From: an uncultured Collinsella sp.
Lineage (GTDB): Bacteria; Actinomycetota; Coriobacteriia; Coriobacteriales; Coriobacteriaceae
NCBI GenBank assembly: GCA_902494345.1
Contig: CABUSV010000016.1
Span: 1-52,350 of the forward strand
Reading direction: 5' to 3'
DNA: 52,350 bases
The translations under genes were made by a program, and so were the position numbers. Shown here in pieces: positions 13,613-25,300 of the stretch (position 1 is its first letter; every line of letters starts with the position of its first letter). The notes beneath the pieces are model-generated. The model saw only the letters and a list, made by a program, of their open reading frames with translations, was not told the DNA's origin and did not search any database.

Positions 13613-14506
13613 ATGTCTACCGTCACTACTATCAAGCGCGGCGGCCTCACCGCGGCCATCGATTCCATGGGCGCCCAGCTCACGAGCCTTGCCCTCAACG
13701 GCAACGAGTATCTGTGGCAGGGCGACCCCGCCTTTTGGGGCAAGCACGCGCCCATCCTGTTCCCCATTGTGGGCTCGCTGCGCAACAACACGGCAACGTC
13801 TGCGGCCGGCACCTGCGAGATGCCGCGCCACGGACTCGCGCGCATTGTCGAGCACAAGCTGGTCGAGGTTTCGGAGGACGGCTCCTCGGTAACGTACGAG
13901 ATCACCGATACGCCCGAGTCGCTCAAGGCGTTCCCGTTCCACTTTAAGCTCAACATGACCTATGCCTTGACCGGCGATTCCACCCTCACGCAGACCTTTG
14001 CCGTCACCAATACCGGCGACGTGGACCTGCCGTTCTCGGTGGGCGGCCACCCCGCGTTTAACGTACCGGCTCCCGGTGCCGAGGACGAGGCATTCGAGGA
14101 TTACGAGCTGGCGTTTACCGAGGCTTGGACGAACGAGGCTCCCATCATCACGCCCGACGGTCTTATGACGTTCGAGGGTAGTTACAAGGCTCCTGATAAC
14201 TCGGACGTGCTGCCCATCACGCACCGCAGCTTCGATAACGACGCCATCATGTTCACCGATACCCCGGGCTCCACGCTCACGCTGCGCGGCCGCAAGTCGG
14301 GCCACGGCGTCAAGATCGACTTTGAGGGCTTTAAGTACATTGGCGTGTGGTCTGCCGCCAACGATGCCCCGTTTGTGGCGCTCGAGCCCTGGACCGGTCA
14401 TACCACCATGGACACCGAGGACGACGTCTTTGAGCACAAGGTCAACACCATCACCTTGGCTCCCGGCGCTACCGACAAACGTAGCTTTAGCGTCACCTTG
14501 CTCTAG
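13613..14506 (+). CDS. Aldose 1-epimerase family protein
   Basis: A 297-residue galactose-mutarotase-fold protein of the LacX/YeaD-like aldose epimerase group, which interconverts alpha and beta anomers of sugars or sugar phosphates. Motifs include FWGKHAPILFPIVG, MPRHGLAR (catalytic His), FSVGGHPAFNVP (second His) and GVWSAANDAPFVALEPW with the conserved E near residue 262. The start at ATG 13613 has GGAGGAAG upstream; a TTG start at 13589 was rejected. No sugar operon surrounds it, so the substrate is unknown. An R1 element begins 6 bases after the stop. Confidence 0.9.
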   Translation: MSTVTTIKRGGLTAAIDSMGAQLTSLALNGNEYLWQGDPAFWGKHAPILFPIVGSLRNNTATSAAGTCEMPRHGLARIVEHKLVEVSEDGSSVTYEITDTPESLKAFPFHFKLNMTYALTGDSTLTQTFAVTNTGDVDLPFSVGGHPAFNVPAPGAEDEAFEDYELAFTEAWTNEAPIITPDGLMTFEGSYKAPDNSDVLPITHRSFDNDAIMFTDTPGSTLTLRGRKSGHGVKIDFEGFKYIGVWSAANDAPFVALEPWTGHTTMDTEDDVFEHKVNTITLAPGATDKRSFSVTLL

Positions 14507-14511
14507 AGGTT

Positions 14512-14676
14512 CCGCCGTTCTGACGAACGGCGGGCCGGTCGACGCTGCGCGCCGCCCAGGGCGACAATTTGTCATTCAAAAGGCATGGCATGACCAGAAG
14601 GTCTATGCCTTGCCTTTTTCATGCCAACTTGTTTGCTCTGGGCGGCGCTCGCTGGCATTGCCAAAACATCGACGCT
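14512..14676 (+). repeat. R1 structured repeat, copy b
   Basis: A complete R1 copy just after the epimerase stop. It has a 5' hairpin (CCGCCGTTC at 14512-14520 with GAACGGCGG at 14525-14533), conserved TCGACGCTGCGCGCCG, an outer helix (CCCAGGGC with GCTCTGGG), an apical hairpin with GACCAGAAGGTC (14592-14603) followed by a T-run, and the conserved tail GCCAAAACATCG. Structure and covariation are described in the findings. Confidence 0.85.
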
Positions 14677-14786
14677 CCCAATGACTACCGTGTGTCTATT
14701 AATTTTTCGAGCTTGTACTGCGCTGCTGGTCGCTGGCGTATATCCTGTTAAGTCGTCAGCATACGATTCAACAGGGAAGGCAGATT

Positions 14787-15713
14787 ATGCATTCTCCCCA
14801 TCAACGCGACGCGCATCCACAGCCGATATGCAGCCGTCGCATCTTTTTGGGTAGCGCTCTCGCTGCGAGCGCTTCTGTCGTCGCCGGCGCACTTGCCGGT
14901 TGCCAGCGTCCCTCCACGCTGGAAGTAGTTCAGCCCACGACGGGCGGCGGTCGCGACGACCTGTCCGATTCCGTGATCGGCAAGGACAAGATCCGTATCG
15001 GCATGGAGGCGGCCTACGCCCCGTACAACTGGCAGGTCTCCGAAGCCAGCGAGTACACCATCCCCATCGACAACGTGCAGGGCGCCTATGCCGATGGTTA
15101 CGACGTGCAGATCGCCAAGATCGTCTGCAAGGCCCTCGGCGGCGAGCCCGTTGCCGTCAAACAGAGCTTCTCGGGCCTTATCGACTCGCTCAACAACGGC
15201 CAGATCGACCTCATCATCGCCGGTATGAGCGCCACGCCCGAGCGCGAGGAGTCTGTCGGCTTTTCCGACCCGTACTTTATCGGTTACTTTGGCCTGTTCG
15301 TAAAAGAGGGCTCGCCCTACCAGAATGCGACCAAGCTCAGCGATTTTAGCGGCGCTACGGTCCTCGGGCAAAAGGACACCATGCTCGATACCGTCATCGA
15401 CGAGATTCCGGGCGTTGTCCACAAGAACCCGGTCGATTCGGTTCCCACGGTGTTTTCGAACCTGCTGCAGGGCACGTGCGACGCCGTGACCTATAACACC
15501 GAGAACGAGAAGGGCTATATGGCCCAAAACCCGGGCATCGTGCCGATTCAATTTGCCGAGGGCGAGGGCTTTAAGCAGGAGGTCACGGCAAACGTCGGCT
15601 GCCGCAAGGGCTCGGACAAGCTGCTTAAGCTCATCGACAAGACACTCAAGGGCATTAGCCAAGAGGAGCGCAACCAAATGTGGGACGCGTGCCTCGACCG
15701 TCAGCCGGCATAG
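14787..15713 (+). CDS. Amino-acid ABC transporter substrate-binding lipoprotein
   Basis: A 308-residue SBP_bac_3 family receptor for a polar amino-acid importer, carried outside the membrane as a lipoprotein. The signal has SRRIFLG and a lipobox LAGC (Cys39), so both twin-arginine export and lipid anchoring are possible. The mature domain shows IRIGMEAAYAPYNW, a long YADGYDVQIAKIV with the family's FDVD-like turn, LIIAGMSATPEREESVGFSDPY and the C-terminal DKTLKGI. The ligand cannot be read from sequence. The permease starts 10 bases downstream and the ATPase follows, forming a complete importer operon. ATG 14787 has GGAAGG upstream. Confidence 0.93.
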   Translation: MHSPHQRDAHPQPICSRRIFLGSALAASASVVAGALAGCQRPSTLEVVQPTTGGGRDDLSDSVIGKDKIRIGMEAAYAPYNWQVSEASEYTIPIDNVQGAYADGYDVQIAKIVCKALGGEPVAVKQSFSGLIDSLNNGQIDLIIAGMSATPEREESVGFSDPYFIGYFGLFVKEGSPYQNATKLSDFSGATVLGQKDTMLDTVIDEIPGVVHKNPVDSVPTVFSNLLQGTCDAVTYNTENEKGYMAQNPGIVPIQFAEGEGFKQEVTANVGCRKGSDKLLKLIDKTLKGISQEERNQMWDACLDRQPA

Positions 15714-15722
15714 GGAGGCAGC

Positions 15723-16871
15723 ATGAAAACCATTAATCGCCTGGCCTCCTTTATCAAGGCCGACCACCGTTATGTGTACCTGGGCACGAGCGTTATCGCG
15801 GCGCTCGGCTTGGCGTTTAGCCAGCGCAACCCCACGCCGCTGAGCTTCTTGGCCCCCACGGGCGTGTTCCAAGATTGCCTTTGGGCGATCCTGTGGGCCT
15901 GGCTCGTCGTGTCGACGGCGGCGCTGGTCACCAAGCTCATGCACTGGAGTGACTATCGCGAAAAGTCGCCGTTCGCATCCGAGCGTTTCCGTCGTGGCGC
16001 ACGCTTGGGCAGCTACGTCGTGGTCGCCATCGCGGCGATCTTCTTTATCGACCGTTGCGTCATGTCGTTTATCGACCTGGTGCAGGTGAGCATTGTCTCG
16101 GACTCCAACCCCAGCGACTTTTTGTCGAGCCTGGTCTACATGACCTACAAGAGCGGCGACTTCTTCATTCGCGGTATCGAGATCACCATCGCGCTTGCCA
16201 CCTTCGGCACCGTCATCGCATTCTTCCTGGCGCTGCTCTTCGTGTTCCTGCGTATTCAGACCTTCGATCGCGTGGACAACGACCTGGTGCGCTTCTTTAA
16301 GAGTATCGGCCGCGGCTTTGCGACCATCTACTCCACCATCGTGCGCGGCACGCCCATGATGGTCCAGGGTCTGCTCATCTATTACGCGGGCTTCACCGTT
16401 TTGCGCGGCATGGGCTTCGAGACCGCTCAGGCCAACCAGATTTGGAGCACCTTCACCGCCGGCCTCGTCACCATCTCGCTCAACTCCACCGCCTACATGA
16501 TGGAGGTCCTGCGCGGCGGCATCGAGTCCATCGATCCCGGCCAGGCCGAGGCGGCGCGCTCGCTGGGCCTGTCGCAGTGGCAAGCTATGCGCAAAGTCGT
16601 GTTCCCCCAGGGCATTAAAAACGCGATTCCGGCGCTCACCAACGAGCTCATCATCAACATCAAGGATTCGTCGGTGCTCTCGGTCATCGGCGTGTTTGAC
16701 CTCATGTACGCCACCACCACCGTCGCCGGCGTGTACTACCGCCAGATGGAGGTCTACTGCGTGGCGCTCGTGGTCTACCTGATCCTGACGCTCGTGGCGA
16801 GCCGCCTGCTCGAGGCCTTTGGCAAAAAGCTCGGCGCCGAGGCTCCGGTCACGCTGCCCAGCTCCAACTAG
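15723..16871 (+). CDS. Amino-acid ABC transporter permease with N-terminal extension
   Basis: A 382-residue membrane subunit of the HisM/GlnP type, which forms the transport channel. The core permease domain (about 155-370) has IRGIEITIALATFGTVIAFFLALL, STIVRGTPMMVQ and the EAA loop EAARSLGLSQWQAMRKVVFPQ (about 278-298) that docks on the ATPase. About 150 extra N-terminal residues contain three or so more hydrophobic segments (YVYLGTSVIAALGLAF, DCLWAILWAWLVVSTAALV, LGSYVVVAIAAIFFI), so the protein is longer than the common 220-residue form. It starts at ATG 15723 behind GGGAGG and lies between receptor and ATPase genes. Confidence 0.92.
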   Translation: MKTINRLASFIKADHRYVYLGTSVIAALGLAFSQRNPTPLSFLAPTGVFQDCLWAILWAWLVVSTAALVTKLMHWSDYREKSPFASERFRRGARLGSYVVVAIAAIFFIDRCVMSFIDLVQVSIVSDSNPSDFLSSLVYMTYKSGDFFIRGIEITIALATFGTVIAFFLALLFVFLRIQTFDRVDNDLVRFFKSIGRGFATIYSTIVRGTPMMVQGLLIYYAGFTVLRGMGFETAQANQIWSTFTAGLVTISLNSTAYMMEVLRGGIESIDPGQAEAARSLGLSQWQAMRKVVFPQGIKNAIPALTNELIINIKDSSVLSVIGVFDLMYATTTVAGVYYRQMEVYCVALVVYLILTLVASRLLEAFGKKLGAEAPVTLPSSN

Positions 16872-16893
16872 GCTCAAGACGAGGAGAATCATC

Positions 16894-17679
16894 ATGGCAG
16901 ATACCGCTATTACCGGCGTTGCGGCCGCCGCACAGACCAATGAGCCGCTCATCCGCGTCGAGGGCCTGCGCAAGAGCTTCGGCTCGCTCGAGGTACTCAA
17001 GGGCATCGACCTGTCCGTCAATCCCGGCGAGGTCGTCACCATCATCGGCGCCTCGGGTTCGGGCAAGTCGACCTTCCTGCGCTGCCTCAACCTGCTCGAG
17101 ACCCCGGACGCGGGCCACATCTGGTTCCACGGCCAGGACCTCACGGCCGAGCGCTGCAACATCAACAAGCTGCGCGAGGACATCGGCATGGTGTTCCAGG
17201 GCTTTAACCTGTTCAACAACATGGATGTGCTCGACAACTGCACGCTCGCGCCCGTCACGCTCAAAAAGATGAGCAAGGCCGAGGCCGAGAAGGTCGCGAT
17301 GGAGCATCTGACGAGCGTGGGGCTCGAGAAGTTCGCGCACGCCGCCGTGGGTCGCCTGTCCGGCGGCCAAAAGCAGCGCGTTGCCATCGCTCGCGCCCTA
17401 TGCATGAATCCGCAGATCATGCTGTTCGACGAGCCGACCTCCGCACTCGACCCCGAGATCGTGGGAGAGGTGCTCGAGGTCATGCGCAAGCTCGCTGCCG
17501 ACGGCATGACCATGGTCGTCGTCACGCACGAGATGGCCTTTGCCCGCACGGTGTCCGACCGCGTGGTCTTTATGGACAAGGGCGTGGTCCTCGAGGACGC
17601 CGCGCCGGCGGAGCTTTTTGGCAACCCCAAGCACCAGCGTACCCGCGAGTTCCTCTCGCGTTATCTCGAGGACAAATAG
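16894..17679 (+). CDS. Amino-acid ABC transporter ATP-binding protein
   Basis: A 261-residue GlnQ/HisP-type ATPase that powers the importer. Walker A GASGSGKST lies near residue 53, the Q-loop in GMVFQGFNLF, signature LSGGQKQRVAIARAL near 157, Walker B IMLFDEPTSALDPE, and the H-loop VVVTHEM. All catalytic positions look intact. Start ATG 16894 follows GAGGAG, 23 bases after the permease. A poorly conserved 20-residue N-terminal extension (ADTAITGVAAAAQTNE) precedes the domain. Confidence 0.95.
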   Translation: MADTAITGVAAAAQTNEPLIRVEGLRKSFGSLEVLKGIDLSVNPGEVVTIIGASGSGKSTFLRCLNLLETPDAGHIWFHGQDLTAERCNINKLREDIGMVFQGFNLFNNMDVLDNCTLAPVTLKKMSKAEAEKVAMEHLTSVGLEKFAHAAVGRLSGGQKQRVAIARALCMNPQIMLFDEPTSALDPEIVGEVLEVMRKLAADGMTMVVVTHEMAFARTVSDRVVFMDKGVVLEDAAPAELFGNPKHQRTREFLSRYLEDK

Positions 17680-17702
17680 CCGACCGCAAACGCTTACGTG
17701 GC

Positions 17703-17727
17703 AGGGCCGCTCCGGTGGGGCGGCCCT
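17703..17727 (+). other. Hairpin between ABC operon and M20 peptidase
   Basis: AGGGCCGC (17703-17710) pairs with GCGGCCCT (17720-17727), loop 9 bases. There is no T-run, so it may be a weak terminator or an RNA processing and stability element at the end of the transporter message. Confidence 0.5.
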
Positions 17728-17751
17728 CGTCATCACAATCGAAAGGATGTC

Positions 17752-19167
17752 ATGGCCGAGGTTTGGCGCTTCTTTGCGCATGAGGATGATTTTGTCGGTA
17801 TAGACGAGGCCGGCGCATGCGAGCGCCTGGGCCGTGTGCTGTCGTTTCCGACCATTTCGAGCATGGATGCCGAGGCAGTGGACTGGCGGCCGTTCGACGA
17901 CCTGCGCGCCTATATGCAGCAGGCCTGGCCGCACGTATTTACAGCGGGTAAGGTCGAGCTCATCGATCATTCGTTGCTGGTGACGCTTTCCGGCTCCGAC
18001 CCCGCACTCAAGCCCGTTGTGCTCATGGGTCACATGGACGTGGTCCCCGTGGTGCCGGGTACCGAGGACGACTGGACGTACGCCCCCTTTGGCGGGCATG
18101 TAGACGACACCTACATTTGGGGTCGCGGCGCCATCGATATGAAAGACCAGGTCGCAGGCATTCTCGAGGCGGTTGAGTATGCGCTGGCGCACGGTTGGCG
18201 GCACGAGCGCACGCTGCTCCTGGCCTTTGGCCAGGACGAGGAGACTACGCAGTACGGCGCAGGCGCCATCGGCCGCGCGCTCGAGGAGCGCGGCATTGAG
18301 CTTGAGTACCTGATCGACGAGGGTGACTACCGCATCGTTCCAGCTGCCGAGTACGGCGCGGGCGAGGGCTGGCTTATGCATGCCGACCTTGCCGAGAAGG
18401 GCTACGTCGATATTGTGCTCAAGACGAAGAGTGAGGGCGGGCATTCGTCCAACCCCTACGGCGGCACATCGCTCGAGGTGCTCAGCCGTGCCATCACCGC
18501 AATCTGCGATATCGAGTGGCCGACGCGCGTCACGGACCTGCTTGCCGCACAGCTCGTCGAGCTGGGGCTTTACACGGCCGACGAGATTGCCTCCAACAAG
18601 GACACCATCGTGAGCGAGTGCCTCGCCAGCAAGAAGCTCTATCCGCTCGTGACCACCACCTGCGCGCCCACGCAGATCGAGGGTGGCAGCACCGGCGCCA
18701 ACGTAATGCCGCAGGATATGTGGGCCAATATCAATTTCCGTATGCTCGAGGGCACGAGCGTGGTCGATGTCGTGGCCCGCTGCCGCGTCGCCGTTGCCGA
18801 GGCGGGGCTCGCCGACCGTGTCGAGGTCGAGCTCGGCCCTGGCAGCTCCGAACCCTCGCCGTCTCCGCGCATCGGCGGACCGGGACTCGAGGCGGTTCGC
18901 TCCATCGCCGCCCGCTATTTCCGTGATCCAAAGGGGACGGAGGAAAACGGATCATCCGAGCCGTTGGCGATTGTCCCCTCGACCGTGATCGGCGCGACCG
19001 ACGCTGCCAACTACCAGCGCATTTGCTCCGAGTGCATTCGCTTCTCGGCCTTTGTGGTCGACGATGACGAGTGCGATCGCGGCGTCCACGGCACCAACGA
19101 GCGCATTACCCGCCGCGCCTACCTCCAGGGTGTCCGCTTCCTCATCGCCCTGCTCCGCACGCTCTAG
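17752..19167 (+). CDS. M20-family metallopeptidase (dipeptidase-like)
   Basis: A 471-residue M20 peptidase, probably cytoplasmic, that would cut dipeptides or acylated amino acids. VVLMGHMDVVPV gives the first zinc His (GHMD), YIWGRGAIDMKDQ the bridging Asp, AFGQDEETTQYGA the catalytic Glu pair, SEGGHSSNPYGGTS the dimerisation domain motif and RGVHGTNERI the C-terminal zinc His. The ATG at 17752 has AAAGGA upstream. It lies just after an amino-acid importer operon, consistent with use of imported peptides or amino-acid conjugates. A half R2 repeat follows the stop directly. Confidence 0.92.
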   Translation: MAEVWRFFAHEDDFVGIDEAGACERLGRVLSFPTISSMDAEAVDWRPFDDLRAYMQQAWPHVFTAGKVELIDHSLLVTLSGSDPALKPVVLMGHMDVVPVVPGTEDDWTYAPFGGHVDDTYIWGRGAIDMKDQVAGILEAVEYALAHGWRHERTLLLAFGQDEETTQYGAGAIGRALEERGIELEYLIDEGDYRIVPAAEYGAGEGWLMHADLAEKGYVDIVLKTKSEGGHSSNPYGGTSLEVLSRAITAICDIEWPTRVTDLLAAQLVELGLYTADEIASNKDTIVSECLASKKLYPLVTTTCAPTQIEGGSTGANVMPQDMWANINFRMLEGTSVVDVVARCRVAVAEAGLADRVEVELGPGSSEPSPSPRIGGPGLEAVRSIAARYFRDPKGTEENGSSEPLAIVPSTVIGATDAANYQRICSECIRFSAFVVDDDECDRGVHGTNERITRRAYLQGVRFLIALLRTL

Positions 19168-19185
19168 AATGTGACAAAGGGACTG
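19168..19185. repeat. R2, half copy (copy 6)
   Basis: AATGTGACAAAGGGACTG is the left arm of R2, directly after the M20 stop TAG. The right arm is replaced by unrelated sequence (GAGCCGATTTCATCGG), so this is a truncated copy. Confidence 0.7.
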
Positions 19186-19353
19186 AGCCGATTTCATCGG
19201 TAATGAGACAAAAACTGTCATAGAATAAGACTAAGATATCTTAAGAGACATATGCTGGGGTTGGTATTCCTTGAACGACTGCGGGCATTTGCCAGACTGC
19301 CTCGGCCCCCGGGGAGCGCCCGGGCAGGCCGCCGTGCGACTGGGGAGGAAATT

Positions 19354-22300
19354 ATGCAGGAGCTCAGAGAGACGACGTCTCGACTCGTGAATATTGCTAC
19401 CGGGGGGTGTCTAAGCAGGGAACTTCCTGGTGAACACCGGCCGCGCGAGCGGTGGTCCGTCATGTCTTGTGGCCGTCGTCGCGGGCTGCGCTCGGTCTCG
19501 CCATATGCGATTGTTCTGGCCCTCGCCATCGCGCTGACGGCGAGTTTCTTCCTGCCGCTTCGTGCCGAGGCGGCAATTTCGGACCACACGGTTCCGACGA
19601 TTTCGCCTTCGGGGACAACAATCAACCTGTTTGATTACTGGGTGAATCCCGATGATCACCTGTCGGTTTCCGGCAACGGCGGCATCAACGCAAACCACCG
19701 GTTCCAGTTTAACGACGGCCAGGGTGGTGAGTCGCTCAACCGTTGGACGGGCGGCGAGAACCCGCAGTCCGGCATCGTCAACAACACGCTTTTCGACGGC
19801 TACCCGCGGCTTTCCGATACCTGGGGCGGCAAGTCCCTCCGCTATCTGTTCGATTCCTCTGCCCAGACCGGCAAGACGTCCCATTTTGGCGTGACGGGCC
19901 TCCTCCAGGCTCAGGGCGGCTACTACGTCTATGACAGCACCCACAACTACGCAGCCTACAACGCTAACAAGAATGCCTTCGACATCTATGACACCGGGGG
20001 CGTTGGCAATTCGTCCCACCAGGGTCAGTTCTTCCCGTTCGACGCGGCAGACAAGGTGTTCAATGAGGAAAACAACCGGCTCGTCCAAAATGGCATCACG
20101 GCAGACAACACCGCGAGCTACAACGGTGGCAAGCCCGTCAACCATCACTTCGGTCTCTCAATGTCCACGCGATTCGTGCAGCCCGACGGCGGCAAGACGA
20201 ACAAAGATGAGGACATGACCTTCGAGTTCGCCGGCGATGATGATGTCTGGGTGTTCATCGACGATGTCCTCGTGGGTGATATCGGCGGTATTCACGACCG
20301 CGCGAGTCTGAACATAAACTTTAAAACGGGCGACATTAAGGTGAACGGCAAGAGCGACGGCACGCTGCTGAGCAAGTACCAGAAGGCGGGCAAGGACGGC
20401 GACACGAGGTGGTACGGCAGCACCTTCGCCGACGGCACCAACCACACCCTCAAGTTCTTCTACCTGGAGCGCGGCGCCCTCTACTCCAACATGGAGCTCA
20501 AGTTCAACCTCGTGACGGTGCCCGAGTCCGACATCATAAAGTTCGACCAGGACGGCAAGTTCGTACAGGGTGCCGAGTTCCAGCTCTATAAGACCGATAA
20601 GGACTTCAAAACCGAGGGCGCGCTTCTCGGCTCCGGCACCACGGACGAGGCCGGCTGCCTAACGCTCACGAACGACGATGGCAGCGGCGTCATCAACTTC
20701 GACGATCTCTACAACAAGGATCACAGCAATAAGTACTACCTCCTGAAGGAGACGAGCGTGCCCAAGGGATACCGCTCGAATCTCACGACGACGGATGGCA
20801 GCATGCACCTCGAGTACGAGCCCACGAGCGACAAGAACGGCGCGGGCGGCGTCATCATCAACCGCGGCGGTATGGACGCGGGCAGCGCCATGTGGCGGAC
20901 GGGTGCGTTCGCCGGCGCGAAGGAGACCATCACCGCGCCGTCGATCGTGTACAAGGCGAATGATGACCTGACGAAGTCCAACGACGCTGTCAGCCTGGAC
21001 TCCGGCATACTGTTCGCTGTGGTGCTCAAGCGCGATAAAAGCGCAAGCATCCAAGATCCGAGCAGTTGGTACGCCGTGTCGGGCGACCCATCGACGGGAG
21101 CGGGATACACCCTCGCCAAGGAGCCGGGCACGGCCGGCGCTATCGAGGCGGCGAAGAAGGACCTGCACGCCTTCACGCTCAACACGAGCGGCCAGTACCA
21201 GGTAGAGATTCAAAATCTGCCCGGTGACATCTCCAAGTACTACTACCTGCTGAGCGGTGATGCCCGCAAGGATGCCGAGTACACGGTGGTCATCTACCAC
21301 ACAACGGCGAGCTCCATCGGCGACGCGACGCCTATGAACACCGTCCACGTGTACAGCGACGACATCGCAGGCGGCACGAACTTCAAGCGGCAGTTCGCCA
21401 CGCGCCTGCTCGTCACGAACATCCAGAATCGCCTGTTCGTGCAGAAGACCGATACCGAGGGCAACCCCGTAGACGGCGCGACGTTCGGCTTGTACAAGGC
21501 GACAACGGACGCGAACGGCAAGGTTGTGCCCAAGGACGACCAGGGCCCCTATGACACCCTGACGACGGGGTCGGTCGACAACCCGGTCCGGCTCGAAGGG
21601 GCGGGCATATTCCCGTGTACGAGTGACAGTAGCAGGCCGCTCGAGAAGGGCACCTACTTCCTAAAGGAGGTCTCGGCGCCTAAGGGCTTCCTGCTTAACG
21701 ACACGCTCACCAAGGTGATTGTGGACGATTGCGGCGTCCATGCCGATGCTGGTACGGACGATGACGGCGTTTCGACGTTCGTGGGCCCGGGCGCGCTCAT
21801 GAAGAGTCTGGGCCAGTTTGGCGCAGAGGGCGACATCGACAACACGCTCACGTGGATCAAGGGTACGCGGCAGACCTCGAATGGCGAGACCAATGTTAAA
21901 GGCAACCTGACGTGGACCGATGTCGAACCCGTGGGTGCAGACGACACAGTGCACCTCAAGTACGGCGCTAACGGACGCATGTACCAGTATGGGCCCACCG
22001 AGGAGGGCAAACCCTACCGCCTGGAGACCGAGACGGGCTGGATACGTATGGGTATCACCCAGGACGAGCAGCCCAAGGGAATCACGGCGAAGGGCGCCCG
22101 CGCCGACTTGGGCGCCATGAACCTGAACGCCCTGTTCACGGGCGCCACCTGCGTGCGCGTGGCGAACGAACGCGAGGCGAGCCTCGAGGTGACGAAGAAG
22201 GTCGTGGTGCCCGATGGCCTGACGGGCAATAAGGACGCGGGATTTACCTTTAAGTTCACCGTGCCAAAGGGGAAGACGTACAAGGCTGCGGTGTTCGAGA

Positions 22301-25300
22301 AGGCGGGTACCGTCGATGAGAAGCAGGTCGGCAACGTGTTCGACCTGACAAATGGCTATTCGCAAACCATCAAGGCCGACGAGACGATTCGCGTGTACGG
22401 ACTTGGCGAGGGCGACGAGTACACGGTGCAGGAGCTGACCGGCGCAGACGAGATGCCCGCGGGCTATAAGCTGACCGGCCGCAAGCAGGGTGACAAGAAT
22501 CTGACCGGCGCAGGCGATGGTATCATCACCGGTAAGATCGCGAAGCAAAATACCGACGGCACGCTGGCCGAAGACAACAAGCTGGTGTTCACCAACAGCT
22601 ACAGCGTGAAGTCTTCGGTGACGCTCACCGGCATTCGGGCGCAGAAGGTGCTTCAAGGCCGCAAGTGGACTAAGGCCGACAGCTTCGACATCTATCTGCG
22701 CGCTGCCAAGGGCACGCCCATGCCCGAGGGCTACAAGGGCGTATCCGGCGTGCCCGGATACGTCCAGGTGGTCAAGACCGTCAACAATGGTGATGAGTTC
22801 GACTTCGGCCAGATTACGTACAAGAAGCCCGGCACGTACACCTATACGGTGGCCGAGCGGACGCCCGACGAGCATGACTCGTCCTGGCTGCCCGGCTTCG
22901 GCTACTCGAGCGCCGGGTACACGGTGACGGTGCAGGTGGACGACACGGGCAGGGGTACGCTGTCCGAGCCGGTTGTCACTATGGCTCGCAACGGCGACGA
23001 TGATGGCGCCCACCACGACCCGGCCGTGCCAGTCGATAACAAGGTCGCGGTGTTCACCAACAAGTTCAGCACCGACACCAAGACAATCTCATTTAACGCG
23101 CAGAAGTCGTATACCGACGAGTCGGGCGACAACCCGCTTGCCGCGGGCAAGTTCACCTTCGAGCTGAAGGCGCTGGGCGGCCTGGCCAACAGCGCGGTGG
23201 GGGCTGCCCCCATCAAGTTCAATGACCTGAGCTACACGGTCAGTGCGAACGACGCGCCGATGCCCGCCGACGGCGTGACGACCGCGGAGAACGATGGCGG
23301 CGGCATTGCGGCTTTCCCGCAGATCACGTTCACCGCTGCCGACCAGAACACCACCTACGTGTACCAGGTGACGGAGCAAGCTGGTTCCGATGCTTCGACA
23401 ACGGGCGGCATGACGTACGACACCACCGTGTACTACGCGATGGTGCAAAACACGCTCGACGACAAGGGCCAATTGTCCTCCACGGCCACGTATTGGAAGG
23501 CCGACGGCACGCAGCTGACGGACACGGGTGGATATATCCCGTTCAAGAACACCTACACGGTGGCCCAGACGATGTCGGCACCGGTTACTGTGCAGAAGAC
23601 GCTGGCTGGGCGTGCGTGGGAGCAGGATGACAAGTTCGATTTCACGCTGACGCCAGCGGATGACGCCACGATGAAAGCGGTTAAAAACAAGGTCGTTACC
23701 CAGAGGAAGGCTACCGACTCCGATGAGACCGGCGATCTGACGACTAAGGTTGAGATCGCAGGCGCCGGTGACGCGACGCGTTCTGCAACCTTCGGTGCGG
23801 GCGACCTGGTGTTCACCAAGTCGGGCACGTATACGTTCAATGTGAACGAGACGAAGCCGACCGACGCGGATAAGACTGGTATTGCGTATGACGGCCATAC
23901 GTCCACGGTGACGTACACAGTGACCGATATCGAGAACGGCAAGCACGCCGGTAAGCTGACCGCGTCGGTTGCGTACGACAACAAGCAGGCGACGACGGAT
24001 GCCGACCGGCAGGTGACGGACGCCGCCGCGTTCACCAACATCTATGCGGCCTCTGGTACCTACGCGGGCATCGATGTGACCAAGACTCTGGTTGGTACCC
24101 CGCTGAAGAATGGCATGTTCCCGTTCACCATCGAGGCGATGACGTATAACGGCACGAAGGCCCCGGAGCCGGTTGATTCCGATAGGTCGTTCACGAACAC
24201 CGTGGGCAAGGATGACGGTGACGATACGCAGACCGCCACGATGTCCGGTAAGCTGAAGATGAACTTCACGCAGCTGAGCTACAACAAGATGTACGTGTAC
24301 AAGGTGTCTGAGGTACATGACGCCAACGCTGCTGGATACACGTATGACACCGAGTACCCCGGTGATGCCTTCGTGCTCATCGCGGTGAAGCCGAACCTGG
24401 ATAACAAGGGTCAGCTCTACACCGAGACGACCATCGTGAAGGGCCCGGACGTGACGGCGCTCGTTGGCGTGGGCGACAACGTTGATGCGCTGACGGCCGA
24501 GGCGATTAAGGGTCTCGATACCACGACCAACTACGTGCAGACGGTCTCGAGTCGCGATGCGAAGCCCGCTACGCCTATCGTCCCGTTCAAGAACGAGTAC
24601 AAGGTCGAGACGGTTGAGTACGGTGCGAAGGCCGGTTTGCAGATTGAGAAGAAATTCACCGGCACCGGTGATGCAAGCAGAACATTCAGCTTTACGGTGA
24701 CGCCCGAGGACTATCAGAAAGAGGGTCAGGATGGCACGAAGTTCATCCTGACCTCCGCCGACGCCGCGGCGAAGAAGCTCGACATCACGGGTGGGGCGGA
24801 GACCTTCAAGATTCCCGAGATGAAGCTCGGGGACACCAAGACCGTGAGCTTGCTGCCGAAGGGCTTGCAGTTCACACACGACGACGTGAGCAATGAATAT
24901 CGCGCCAACGTCTACCAATACAGGGTGGAAGAGAACGTGCCGAAGCCCGTCCCCGCCGGCTACACCTACGACAAGACGGTCTATACCGTCAAGATCGCAG
25001 TGTCCGACAACGGTGACGGCACACTAAAAGTCGAGACGACAGTTCTGAACAGTGATGGCAAGAGGGTCGATTACCGTGAGTTTAACCCCGGCGCCCCGCT
25101 CGAGGACAACACGGCGACTGTCCCGTTCGAGAACAGCTACAAGACGGATGCCAGCGACGAGCTGACCCCGCAGGTAACGAAGAAGGTCTCCGGCACCGAG
25201 AGCACGGACAAGGAGTTCTCGTTCACGCTGGCTGCTACGTCGGAGACGAAGGATAAGATTGCCGCCGGCGATCTGGAGGCTGGCGGCCTGAAGGGTGACG

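Noticed and set aside
14748..17630. 960-codon minus-strand open frame antisense to the ABC importer
   Set aside because: The plus-strand genes show complete receptor, permease and ATPase motifs; the antisense product has none and is explained by codon bias.
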